DNA from: Alnus glutinosa
Lineage: Eukaryota > Streptophyta > Magnoliopsida > Fagales > Betulaceae
Assembly: GCF_958979055.1 (NCBI RefSeq)
Contig: NC_084888.1
Span: 6,557,501 to 6,621,500 of the forward strand
Direction of reading: 5' to 3'
Length of the DNA: 64,000 nucleotides
Made by a program: the position numbers and the translations under genes. Positions 35,155 to 46,079 of the stretch are shown piece by piece. The notes under the pieces are model-generated. The model saw only the letters and a program-made list of their open reading frames with translations, was not told where the DNA came from and did not search any database. How positions within the stretch are numbered: the stretch's first letter is position 1; each line of letters opens with the position of its first letter.

Positions 35155-36215
35155 ATGTCGCAGCTTTTGGACAAGGCCAAGAACTTCGTGGCAGAGAAGT
35201 TGGCCAACATAGAGAAGCCAGAGGCCTGCATCGACGACGTTGATTTCAAGCGCCTGAGCCGGGACTCGGTGGAGTACCTCGCTAAGGTCTCCGTGAAGAA
35301 CCCCTACGGACATGCCCTGCCCATTTGCGAGATCTCTTACACCCTCAAGAGTGCCGGCAGGTTTCATCTCATTTCCTATATACATTCTTTTATTTGGTTT
35401 TCGTTTTCTTTTTGTTATTGATCGGAAGACAACGCAAACATGAAAGCGCGCTCAAAAGAATATATGTAGATGACGACATGATCGAATCCCTTCTTGTTAA
35501 TTAATTCAATATTTGAAAATTATGAAGATAAATAATAATACCCTTTTTGTTCTATTGATCTTCTCCTTAATACCACCTTTTTCTTTTCTATTGAATATTC
35601 AACAATCGAAGAAACTTTCTTTGAATAATCTACCACGAGGATATGCTTAAATGATAAGGATCCGATTCAACATTGGTATTTGATTGAGACTTTATTATAG
35701 AATTTATGAGGGTTCACACTTCACAGCTTATAAGTTTGATATTCCTTTTTATTTTTTCTCCATTCTCTGTAAACATATATCTATCTGTGGGTTGATAAAT
35801 CTAGTTTTTTGGTCTTATATATAGTAAATATGATGGGTTTTTTTAAGCATTATCTAACGAAGATTTGTGTACGTAAAGGAACAGAAGATTAAAGATTTGT
35901 ACGTACATAAATTGAAGTGGTGGCATATATATTTTGTGCATGATTAATTTGTGTGTGTGGATCAGGGTGATTGCAACAGGGAAGGTGCCGGACCCAGGGT
36001 CACTGAAGGCCAACGACACGACATTGCTGGAGGTATCGATGAAGGTGCCACACAGTGTGTTGGTGAACTTGGCAAGGGACATCGGTGCAGATTGGGACAT
36101 AGACTATGAGCTGGAAGTGGGTCTCACCATTGATCTCCCCATCATCGGTGACTTTACCATTCCCCTCTCCACCAAGGGAGAGATCAAGCTACCCTCCATC
36201 TCTGACATCTTTTAA
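35155..36215 (+). CDS. LEA14: LEA14-type LEA_2 protein, two-exon copy
   Basis: Exons 35155-35360 and 35966-36215 join to 151 residues (MSQLLDKAKNFVAEKL ... LPSISDIF), collinear with the copy at 27018 without gaps and with about two dozen substitutions. The intron splits the codon after KSAG (AG|G GTG). The acceptor is GGATCAG at 35959-35965. Blocks SVKNPYGHALPICEISYTLK and LPIIGDFTIPLSTKGEIKLP identify LEA14. It is a predicted soluble cytosolic stress protein with no signal peptide. The promoter carries an ABRE. Differences such as VPVKV to VSMKV and R/W at GAD(R/W)DIDYE are conservative enough that both copies look functional. Confidence 0.93.
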
Positions 36216-37309
36216 ATCTCTGTCTGTTTTAAAGTTTGCTTGTATTTTCTTACGCTTGCTGGCTCTACCTATAATGGCTGTAGAATAAGCTCGAAATGGT
36301 GCATATATATATAAATAAACAAGGAAATTTTCGATCCCTTTAATTTGTTGTCTTCATGCTTTTGCTGCTCTTCCTTATCAATTTTATCTGATAACTGTGG
36401 TACGTTGTTGCCTAACAGTACTCCATATATAGTATAGATTTTCGCATTCATCTATCATATTTATTTTGTTAATATTTTTGTATTTTTAGAGTTATTTAAA
36501 AAATAAAACATGAACAAAATGTGATAAATGAGTACGAAGAACCGATAGCATTATTCAAAACTAACAACAATTAAAAAGGCGAAAAAGAAAAGGAGAGAAC
36601 ATTGGATTTGTAATTATGAATATGAATAATTTTGATGGCCATGAGCATCAGTACTAACATCACTAGCTTATTAATGGGGATCGATATTTCGCATCTCTCA
36701 TTTTTATTTTTATTTTACAGCAAAATTGTCTCTTTACGAAGCCAACTTTGTGTCATTTTGTTGTACGTGGTCCGACGTAGACCCAGGTGGTTGGAAAGAT
36801 TCATTCAAAATGTTGTGCAAAATATGATTCCTTTTGTACGTGTTGGAAAAACAACCATAAAAACATAGAGTTATATAGTATGTACCTTTTCTTGAAAACT
36901 TACGTACGAACCATAATTTTTTGTAAATGATCTACATTGTAATATAATGCCTCTCGCGTCTAGAATTGAAAGAACGCAAACGGTAGTGTTTTATATATTA
37001 CAATAACAAAATACATATGCCACAACCTAAATTCTATTTGAGTGAGAAAGATGAGATAATTGAGAGATTCCGAATTTTAAATTATAAAATGATGGATTGA
37101 ATAATCAGTTGTTTAACTTCCATCACATGGGTTATTTATTATATCCAACCAAGAGATACAACTCTTGGTTATTTAAGTTACATATGCAAGAAATACAACT
37201 TTTGGAAATATATGGATCGTGGGTATATTAAGGTTCATTTACTAGCATTTAGTAATTTCTCAAGAAACTTTTCACAAGAAGCATTCAAAAGTCATGCATG
37301 CATAATTAA

Positions 37310-38087
37310 TGTTGAGAATAATTACACTAAGGCCGGCCCATCTGAAGAATCATGGGCCTTCAAGTTAGTACCAGCCCAATGAGAATTGATGACCTTAAAG
37401 TCGAGACAGCAGGACTCTTGGGAGATAGACACTCAAACTAGTCTTCCCCGGAAAAACTATTTCCAAGAATACACAACATGAGGTACATTCTGATTGAGTC
37501 TTGGGAATGCAGACATTCCAGGACCAAGAGTCAACTCAGGTCTCATTCAGCCAATACCTGGGACAAGCATATCTCGGGAACTCAGGTCTTTTTCAACTAA
37601 GGCCCGGGACAAGCATGTCCAAAGAACTTAGGTCTTAGTCAGCTAAGGCCCACGACGAGCATGTCCTGGAAACTCAGGTATCAATCTCATCACAAGAAAT
37701 CCGGATTAGAACCATACTCCAAGTTGAATTGAGGTAGAAGTCACAATCCTGGTCCAATTAGAACCCATTGAAGAATTCGGTCAATAGTCCTATTCCTAGT
37801 AGAATTGGCATAGGACTCCTAGTCTAAATCTAATCCCTAAAGATCCGAGAATCCCTGAAGATTCAAAATCACTCTAAAGATCCAAACTAGATCCTGCGTC
37901 TATTAAGGAATCCAAGTCTAAATGAGACTCCGATAACACTCTTAGGTCAAGAAGGAGCAAAAAATCTAATTCAGGTCGACCTCTACATCTTAGCCTATAA
38001 TAAGCCTCTATACCAGGTATAAAAGCAGACTGAATATTTTATACATAAAGTAAATTTTTCTTAATTTTATTTATTTTGTAATAATCA
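37310..38087 (+). mobile_element. Probable degenerate LTR (solo or isolated)
   Basis: Begins TGTTGAGAATAATTAC and ends TAATAATCA, with a TATA-like GGTATAAAAGCAG at about 38016. A GC-richer body (AGGCCGGCCCATCTG, CAGGACTCTTGGGAG) contrasts with the flanks. There are no ORFs, and the flanks do not form a matching 5-bp duplication, so the borders are tentative. Confidence 0.45.
37533..37670 (+). repeat. Three 46-bp tandem repeats inside the LTR-like block
   Basis: Units start at 37533, 37579 and 37625 with AACT(C/T)AGGTCT and share GGGACAAGCAT or its variant ACGACGAGCAT. A partial fourth starts at 37671. Period is exactly 46 bp. Confidence 0.8.
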
Positions 38088-38398
38088 TGGGAGCGTAAAA
38101 AAAATAAAAAAAATGTATCTTCACACCGAACTAAAACTACTGTCCCAAGAAACTAAAACTACTGTCCCAAGACTTACTTTTCAACAAAATGTTCCCAACT
38201 GCCTTTAATCTTTTCCCATAACATTAAAAAAGTACCCATCTTTCATACCTCCCAATAGGAGGGGAAAGAGCAAGTCAATCTTTTCCTTTATTATTTTTCT
38301 CATTTTTTTTTCCTTGGAATAGTCTCACATTTTTAATGTACTGTGACTGGATAGTATGGATCTGATTCTTATAAGCCACAAGCATCTAGTTTGGCTTA

Positions 38399-38600
38399 AG
38401 GTTAAATAACTAGTTTAAAAGTTTAAGGTGGTAAGAAATAATGAATTTAATAATTTTATTAATATTTAACACTCCCAACCCTTAAGTGTGAGACTAGATA
38501 ACATATAAACTATTTTAATTGAAATCAAGATAAATGACAGATATAATATTCAAACTTAATATTTGTATTCTGATACAATGTTAAATCACCAAATGTACCA
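38399..38600 (-). mobile_element. SMART/TRIM relic, minus orientation
   Basis: Read on the minus strand: GGTGATTTAACA, then TTGTATCAGA (primer-site-like, about 38570-38580), the internal ATTTCAATTAAAATAG, the purine tract AAGGGTTGGGAG and an LTR starting TGTTAAATATTAATAAA. This is the same order and similar sequence as the element at 21994-22271. The 5' LTR is incomplete. Confidence 0.6.
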
Positions 38601-39431
38601 TGTTACGGTATATGTCAACCTCATTGCATAAAAAAAATCAAGTAAATGATATATATGTGTTAGATCTAATAAAACTTTTTAGTTAATAGAGAATTCATGC
38701 TTATAAAATTTGCGTCATTTTGATGAGCAAAGAATTTAAATACATTTAAAAAAAGCAAAATCAAGGTGGATCATCTACCACTATGGACAGAACCAGGGGG
38801 CTGGAGGGTCACAGCTAGCCCGGCCTCAAGTTTTGAATTTTTTTTTCCTTCATATATATATATATATATATGGACATAAAAATTAGGCTCGACCCTTATT
38901 AAAATTAAGTTTAACCCCTTATTCATATAATTATGACCCCCCCGATGAGAAATCTCCATTCCGTCTGCATGCACGTGTCTACCACAGCAGCCTCTTACCT
39001 CTAGTCATGCAATAAGTTCTACTTCGTTAGACAAATTGAAGCTTGGAAGTTTTTGGCCGGATGTTTTATTTTATGCTCCTCGATGCAGAACAAACACCTG
39101 TGTTTGTGTTTGTTTATAGATAATCAAGCTACTCGATGAAGGACAAACGCCTGATCACAACAATAAATTGTGAAACTAGGGCAAATTAAGAGAAATAAAA
39201 AAGTTTAAAGACGAGAGATAAAGAAGATAGAATAAGCTAGAAATTAAGAGAAGAGCCGAGAAAGAGAGGAGAGAAGAAGTTGGGGAGAGAAATAGAGTGA
39301 ATAGGGGAGAAGAGAAATAGGAGAAAATCACTTTCTCGTAATTTTATTTTATCAAAGGTCTTTTTTCATTGAAGTACACTTAATGGATGTTTAAATAGAC
39401 TTTGACTAAACCTCATCGCAACACCCACAGG

Positions 39432-40250
39432 TAAAAAGCCGCTTCGGTTTTTAAAAGTGTAACAGCTGAAACTTGCCTTTAATGAAAAAACTTAGCTGAT
39501 ACTTCCATGTAGATTCCATCCAAATTTTTAACGGCAGGCCACGCCACCCTACTAAAATGCTGACACCTGTCCCAACTTGTAGAGATTTTGTCCAATTCGG
39601 ATTATCATCCCATGTGGCACATGTATCACATGTGCTACTTAGGGTTTCAATGTTACTTAGGATTATTAAAAATACAAAATAATAATAATAATAAGATATT
39701 GGAGGTGATTGGCTACCCCCTATTTTGGCTAAGGTGTAGCTTGAGCCACCCTCTATGGCTAGCCAGGGGGTGGCCGAACCACCCCCAGGGCAAAATGAGG
39801 GTGGCTGGCCACCCCATGGCCAAAAAGGGGTGTGGTCGAAACCACCCTTGTTTGGCCTGGGGATGGGTTTGACCACTCCAGACCAGCGGGTCTGGGGGTG
39901 ATTTAGACACCCTCATGGCCCTTGAGGGTGGTCAAGGGTCAACCCTAAAAAATAAAATTAAAAATTAAAAAAAAAAATTGCTTTCGTCTGTTGGAGGTGG
40001 CCGAACTATCCCTATTTTTGGCCTTGGGGATGGTTCGGCCACCCCAGACTAGCCATAGAGGGTGGCTCGAGCCACCCTTGGCCAAAATGGGGTTGGTCAA
40101 CCACCCCCAATATTTTCTTGCTAAATTATTCTATTTATTTCTGCCGTTTAAAAAATTGACGAAATCTAAACAGAAGTATCAACTTCATTTTCATTAAAGA
40201 CATATACCATTCGTGACACGCACTTTTTGAAACCGATGTGGCTTTTTAAT
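39432..40250. mobile_element. GC-rich fold-back or MULE-like element
   Basis: Roughly 105-bp inverted ends: AAAAGCC.CTTCGGTTTTTAAA, CCTTTAATGAAAA and TTTTTAACGGCAG on the left face GCCGTTTAAAAAATT, CATTTTCATTAAAG and GAAACCGATGTGGCTTTTTA on the right. The interior (39700-40110) is GC-rich and packed with GGTGGCC/GGCCACC inverted modules. The open frames there are products of that composition, not genes. A sister architecture occurs at 53957-54694. Confidence 0.65.
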
Positions 40251-41062
40251 CCAAGAGTAACAACGTGTACCTGGCCACAGTAGTGATGTACCTATGAGGC
40301 ATTTAACACATTTATTAATTTGCTTAACATAATTGTATTAATTGACTTACCTAACATGGCAATGCCTATTATTGAATTACCCAAAATAATTTCAGGCAAC
40401 AGTACTACTTAATAACATTGACTCTTAAAAATTAAATTAAATATAAAATTAAATACTAATAAGGTGTGGCGCATGCATCATACTCGACTAATATTTATCT
40501 TTGGGTTTAAGACTAATCAACTTGGGTTGATCAGCAAAGTCAATGCTTTAGCCCTGATATATTAATCGTGAATTTGGAAAAGGTCGTTGGACTGATCGAG
40601 ATCAGAAGCTTTCTGTCCTTTGTTAAGTACACCAACGAAGGCAAGGCTAGCTGGTGATCATATATATATATATATATATATGCATGTGTTTAACTTGAGT
40701 TGACCAGCAAATTAAGTTTGCTGCTCGTCAGAATTTGAACACTTAATCAAATCAAAGTTATACCCTTTGATCGATTGACTTGGAATATACAAATAATTTC
40801 AACTATCTTTATAGTTAATTAAAGGTGTAATCGTGCATCCAATTATCATTAATGGCGTGGGATGCATGGTCCTTTGTGAAGTCAACCAACCTTGCTCTTC
40901 AAGTAAGATAGAAAAACTAGAAAATGGTTATGACTTATATATGACGATGGTAATGATATTGCGAGATGCCACGAAATTATCAAAGAGTACTAATTTGAGC
41001 TATTTGGTTAATGATCAAAGTGCACACAAAAGTTGTTGAATGTGGCTAATAGTTAGTCTTAG

Positions 41063-41533
41063 GGCTGTGTTTGTTTCAATGTAAAATGTTTTCTGTTGGA
41101 AGATATTTTAAATGAAATTATATTTCAAAATATTTTTTTGGAAAAATATTTTTAGGATTTGACTTGTACGGAAAATCAATAATGGCGAAAAACAACTAGT
41201 AACTTCTGATAACGTCGATTGATGAACACTAATAGAGGATTCTTGCAACTTTCGGTGGCAGATTTCGACGAACTCGAGCGACTAGTTGCAGATTCTGATG
41301 AACTCCGACGGCAAATGTCAGCGGCAATAGAGGATGAATGGCGAGAGAGGGTGTGTGCAAGGATGAGAAGCTTAAGCTCAAAAAATGATTTACGATATTA
41401 AAAAAGTGAAACCATTTTACGAAAATTACAGAAGATTTTCCTTTTCAACTAAAAATGCTTTTGATTTGATAATAATTTTCAGTCATACCAAATATCGGAA
41501 AATTGAAAAAACATTTTACATCGAACAAAACAG
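41063..41533. mobile_element. 471-bp element with perfect 8-bp target duplication (hAT-like)
   Basis: AGTCTTAG flanks both sides (41055-41062 and 41534-41541). The ends CTGTGTTTGTTTCAATGTAA and, inverted, CTGTTTTGTTCGATGTAAAA agree over at least 30 bp, with AAAATGTTTT repeated inside. An 8-bp duplication suggests hAT. It contains a 60-codon open stretch (41219-41401) rich in D/E/L that I do not recognise. Confidence 0.75.
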
Positions 41534-41587
41534 AGTCTTAGTTCAAGAAAGGATACATATATGCATGACAACTCTTTAAGAACATTT

Positions 41588-42675
41588 ACAGTAGCTTTCC
41601 TATAGGGGTTCTGTTCCCTAAATTTTAAGAAATTTTTTAAGAAAGTCACAAAAGGCCATCCACAGCAGCTTCCCTATAATTTTCTGTTCCTTAAGAAAGC
41701 TATAGTACTTCCCGATGCATTGGGAAGCACTGTAGCGTTCCCATGGTTTATTATATTCATAAAAATCTATTCTCTCTCCTCCCACAGTTCTCGACAAGGG
41801 TTGCTGAGTTGCTTCGCCTTCTTCCATCTTCGACTTCTTCCATGAAAACTGTTCAACCCTGCCAAATAAACGTAGATTGGAGCCTGTCCACACAGATCTT
41901 TACCGTAGGCTGGAGATCTTCTAGCGAATGCTCTCAATTATCTCTGTCGAGAAGCTCTCCCTCTGTAGAAACCCCAAACACGGCTCGACCGCCTCCTCCA
42001 AGGCTACCCCAGCTCCAGCAATCTGCAGCCCAGAGCTGGCCTTAGACAGAGGAGCATCCCCACCCGGAGCTATTCTCACCAAGGCAGGGACATCCGGTCT
42101 AACAGCCAGCGCTGCTACCCCTGGAAGGACACAGAAAAAAGCCGAAGAAAAAGCTAAACGAGAAGCCTCCACCGAAACTAGCCCAGACCCTACCGAAATC
42201 GAACCAGCCTTGAACGTGGGACTTGCGGAACCCCCAGAATCAACCGCAGCAGCCGTACTGGATGAAGCAGAAAAGCATGCCGGAAAAGGAGCAGACGAGA
42301 AGCCGAACGCTTCCGGTGCCGAAAAACCCAATCCTGAAAGTGCAAAACCCATACCCGCAGCGGACGGCTTGGTGGATGGCTCAGTTGCGTGGACGACAGA
42401 GATGCGAGTGGGTTCATGATGGTTTTGGTGTGACAAAGTCTGGGTGTGAGGACGGAGAAGACGAGAGAGGGAGAGAGAGAGAAGAAAAGAAATGAATAAA
42501 AAAGGAAAAGGAAAAAGTAAAAATTAAAATTTTAATGATATAAGGAAAAATGAAAGAAAGCTACTGTGGAATTTTTTTTTATTTTATTTATTTTTTTTTT
42601 TTTAGGAAAAAAAAAAGTAGTATTGTTCCCTACATTTAGGAAAAATGATTGAGAAGCTGTTGTGAATGCTCTTTT
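41588..42675. mobile_element. Pack-MULE-like element carrying a gene-like fragment
   Basis: The left end GAACATTTACAGTAGCTTTC and the right end GAAGCTGTTGTGAATGCTC are inverted versions of a GAGCATTCACAGCAGCTTC terminus. Between them, 41780-42490 is much more GC-rich than its surroundings and open on both strands. On the minus strand a CT-rich leader (42490-42440) is followed by ATG codons and 170 open codons (42436-41921) of Ala/Ser/Gly/Phe-rich sequence. This resembles a captured 5'UTR plus first exon. The donor gene is not recognised and the target duplication is not clear. Confidence 0.5.
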
Positions 42676-43072
42676 AAAGCATTCCCAACAGCTTTTCAAC
42701 CATTTTCTCTACACATAGGGAACAAAACCACTTTTTTTTTCCCTTAAAAAAAAACACCCCACGTTCCCTTCATTTTATCCTGTATTATTATTATTATTTT
42801 ACTTTTACTTTAATTAAAAGTGAGAAAAAGAAGATAAAGTAGGAGAGATATAATATATTTTTTACCTTTACTTTAACTTAAAGTAGGAGAAAATTAATAT
42901 ATTTTGTGAATAAACAATTGAATGGGAAGTGAATAGTGCTTTCAAATGCACTTTCCAGGAAAATAAAAATTTTAGAGAAACTGTTGTGGAGGGATTTTTA
43001 TAACTTTCTTAAATTTTTTCCTAAAACTTAGGAAATAGACCCCCTTTAGAGAAGCTGCTGTGAATGCTCTAA
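42676..43072. mobile_element. Second GAGCATTC-type MITE adjacent to the first
   Basis: AAAGCATTCCCAACAGCTTTTC at about 42677 faces GAGAAGCTGCTGTGAATGCTC ending near 43072. The interior is AT-rich with no ORF. It shares termini with 41588-42675. Confidence 0.55.
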
Positions 43073-43452
43073 GTAAGGATCGTCTCTCTTTAGGAATGTG
43101 TAAATAAGTAAAGGACCATGGTACGTATTTTATGGATGAATGGAGGACCAACTTCATTTATGCTGAGATATAACTAAACTTATTGATTTTAATTCCACTT
43201 AAATTATATAGAATAAATCAGAAGGGTGAAGAGTTTAATATCAGTAGAGAGAGAGAGAGAGAGAGAGATCCTGGCACCAAATACGTACAAACTTGAATTA
43301 TTTGTTATTATATATATATGGTGGTCCAAAGAGATGAATCTTATTGAAAAAAAACTTAATTTGATAATGAATTGAATAAGACTACTTTATGGAATATTAT
43401 TAGATGAAACAATTAGCCACGTCCCTTGTTTTCCGCTCCTCCCTTTCCTCTC

Positions 43453-43460
43453 TATAAAAT
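43453..43460 (+). promoter_or_regulatory. TATA box of NHL-like gene 1
   Basis: TATAAAAT, 104 bp upstream of the ATG. Confidence 0.55.
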
Positions 43461-43556
43461 TATAAATTAAAGCAGAAAACAAACACTAAAAAGCTCCAAA
43501 GAAGGATTCCCCACGTACGTACGACACATCCCCCACCCTCTTGCACAGGAGCCGCC

Positions 43557-44213
43557 ATGGGACATAAGGAGGAGGGCAGTCCACGACCCCTGGCTGCCGA
43601 TCGTTCCAGCAGCGAAAACGACGATGCCGCCACATACCCACACAAATCCCGGCATACAAATTGCGACAAATATTGTTGCCGCATCACAATCTGCATGCTA
43701 ATCGCAAATGTTCTAGCCATAATCCTGACGTTCACTGTCTTCCACATCGAAGACCCTGTTGTCGAAATAAATGTGGTCCGGGTCACTAAGGTGGAGCTAA
43801 TGTACGGAACCATCCCTAAGCCCGGGACGAACTTGTCGATGACAGCCGACGTGTCCGTGAGAAATCCAAACGTGCTGTTATTATTTGTATACGGTAACAC
43901 TACCACGACTTTGTATTACCACGACATAGTGATCGGAGAGGCCCAAGGGCCGGCCGGGCGTGCCGGGCCGAGGCGGACGGCGAGAACGAATATAACGGTG
44001 GATGTTAGCATGGACCGGCTTATCTCCTACCCGAATGTGAACGAGGATATGAGCTCGGGGCTATTGACTCTGAGCAGCTATTCAAGGATTCCAGGTGGGC
44101 GAGTTGAGTTGTTTAAGGGTTTTAAGAAACGTATTAATATTCTGAGTATGAATTGCACCATCACATTTAATATTTCAACCCAAGCGATTGAAGAACAGAA
44201 ATGCAAGCCCTAG
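43557..44213 (+). CDS. Membrane-anchored LEA_2/NHL-type protein 1
   Basis: A single exon of 218 residues; the ATG sits in GCCGCCATGG, a strong initiation context. Layout: charged cytosolic N terminus with a CDKYCC cluster (36-41), one hydrophobic helix (about 43-62, ITICMLIANVLAIILTFTVF), then an LEA_2 domain with IPKPGTNLSMTADVSVRNPN and SSYSRIPGGRV. Several N-x-S/T sites (NLS, NTT, NIT, NCT, NIS) suggest a glycosylated outer domain. Plant NHL/LEA_2 proteins of this topology sit at the plasma membrane or ER and are linked to stress and defence; the exact role is unknown. It is clearly paralogous to 56675-57337. The TATA box is at 43453. Confidence 0.88.
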   Translation: MGHKEEGSPRPLAADRSSSENDDAATYPHKSRHTNCDKYCCRITICMLIANVLAIILTFTVFHIEDPVVEINVVRVTKVELMYGTIPKPGTNLSMTADVSVRNPNVLLLFVYGNTTTTLYYHDIVIGEAQGPAGRAGPRRTARTNITVDVSMDRLISYPNVNEDMSSGLLTLSSYSRIPGGRVELFKGFKKRINILSMNCTITFNISTQAIEEQKCKP

Positions 44214-45913
44214 GGCATGGTTGCTTATCACTGGGAGTAAAATTTCGACTTTGCCTTTCTTTTTCTTTCTTTTTTCGTTTTCCTATGTTGGTTTTGCAAT
44301 TTACTACGTACGTATCGTACGTGGTCTTATGGTTTTAAAATCTCTCCAAATCGGTTTGGGACAGTTTTTGGTACGACGACACATGCTTTTATAAAGTCTG
44401 TTATTTTACTCTGCAAAATAATAAATATCAACAAAAGAGTTCATTGAGTACCAATTAGACCCACTCTGATGCCTAAATCAATCTTTTAAAAAGAATTTAG
44501 ATCAAGACTTTATAAAAAAAAATTCATGTCTTATACTTGGTGGTTTGCACTTATTTGTAAATGGAATTTCAATCGTAGGTGAAAATTGATGTTTTGACTC
44601 CGAGATTCCTTCCCAACATATATATTCGGGATCCATATCTTCAACGTACAGCCCTAATATCTCGGGATTTGATACATTTGAAATATTTCTAGGCTAGCTT
44701 CTATTGAGGTCGATCGTTGCCTCTTAACGTACATGTCTTTATCTTTATTAGTTTTTCATGCAATATATTGATGAGCTTACATCGATTTAATAAGTCCATC
44801 TGCTCACTGTTGAGAATATTTCCTAAGTGATCACAGATTTTTCTCTTAGAAAAAGACTTGTTAATTTTGGAAAAAGTCATGCCAAAATTAACCATCGGGG
44901 AAGTGGTGCCAATGTGGATTTGTAATAAAAGATAAAGGTGCTATATATAATATATAGCACCTTTTAGAAGTATATGTAATCGATCAAGATCCTTTCACAA
45001 TTTCTAAGGTAATTTACTGTGTAGATTCCCTCAAATCTTAACAATTATTTTCAAATTAAAATGGTTAACATTTTGTTATATCAGTATTTTTTGTAATTGG
45101 GTGATATAAAAATGGTAAAAAAATCCAAACTACAGATTATGCATCTCATCTAGTAAGCGAAAAAGATAATTTTAAAGTAGAAAGATGACCTATCAAGGTA
45201 CGGATTGAATGGAACTTAATAATTTCAAAATATTTTTGAAGCCCTTAATTAGTTATTGCAAAGATTAGAAGAGTTGGTTCCAATATATATGGGATATGTG
45301 CTTTATATTAATTAACACTAAGCAAGTATAAGTTATAAGTTATAACATAAAGACAAAGAAACGTGGTTCACAAACACTACAGCTCCATGCCCCTCCATGC
45401 CTCCACACCACAGTACCTCAAACCTTCTAACATTTCCCTCAATGGAATCTGAATTTCAATGGATGTTATTATTTTCATGTTTGAAAATGATTAGGAAATT
45501 GATAGGTTTCCCGAGAATATGAGATTTTCATATTTAGTTTACTCTTAAACATCCTTTAAAAATTATTTATTATTTTCAAAATATTCGTATGTTTCTTTCC
45601 ATCAAGTGCATAAATTTGTTTGATACAAAATTATTTAAAAATTAAACAAAAAATAAGAGAGAAGAAAAAATATAGATAAACCATGGTTTTTTATTTCATT
45701 TCTCAATATATAAAATGTCTATATCATTTGGTTTATTTTTTATTTTTAATCTATAACTAAATAAAAGCTGTTAATTTCTGTTTTTTGTGGAATGAAATAG
45801 TTCCTCACTTTTGTATACAAATGGAAATGGTCACAATCAAACTCAAAAAATAGCATTAAAAAAATAACAGCTTTAGCTGGCACACAAGAAAAGGCTTAGC
45901 ACCTTATTATAAA
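44214..45913. other. Spacer between NHL-like gene 1 and the Copia element
   Basis: 3'UTR followed by AT-rich unique-looking sequence. No gene, clear repeat or RNA feature is seen. Confidence 0.5.
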
Positions 45914-46072
45914 TGTTGAGAGAAAAGTTGTATATTGAATCACACATAATGATATACATAAAGGGCCTATATATATATATATATATATATATAGGCTAGT
46001 AACTACAGAGATACACGTCAATAACCCATGTGGGGCAATACATAACATAATATAATCTAACATAATCTAACA
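45914..46072 (-). repeat. Copia 3' LTR (left on +)
   Basis: 159 bp, TG...CA bounded, with a TA microsatellite (about 45970-45992) in its middle that is much shorter in the other LTR. Confidence 0.93.
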
Positions 46073-46079
46073 TCCCCCT

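Larger units (their letters stand above)
34535..36330 (+). repeat. Right copy of the LEA14 segmental duplication
   Basis: Counterpart of 26055-27600; see that entry. It lacks the 530-bp promoter insertion but has a long A-rich tract (34578-34630) and a 605-bp intron. Confidence 0.85.
36216..43556. other. Intergenic region between LEA14 copy 2 and NHL-like gene 1
   Basis: 36216-37300 is AT-rich with nothing recognisable. Then follow an LTR-like block (37310-38087), a SMART/TRIM relic (38399-38600), AT-rich sequence, a GC-rich fold-back element (39432-40250), a hAT-like element (41063-41533) and GAGCATTC-type elements, one carrying gene-like sequence (41588-43072). Confidence 0.6.

Noticed and set aside
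35146-35385. 79-codon open frame on the minus strand
   Set aside because: Antisense shadow of LEA14 copy 2 exon 1.
37533-37680. CRISPR-like regular repeats
   Set aside because: Tandem 46-bp units without spacers inside plant LTR-like DNA; CRISPR arrays are not expected in a plant nuclear genome.
39451-39876. 141-codon open frame on the minus strand
   Set aside because: Product of the GC-rich inverted modules in a fold-back transposon; Trp/Gly/Pro-rich low complexity.
43460-43906. 148-codon open frame on the minus strand
   Set aside because: Antisense shadow of NHL-like gene 1; the + frame has a TATA box, a strong start context and a conserved domain.
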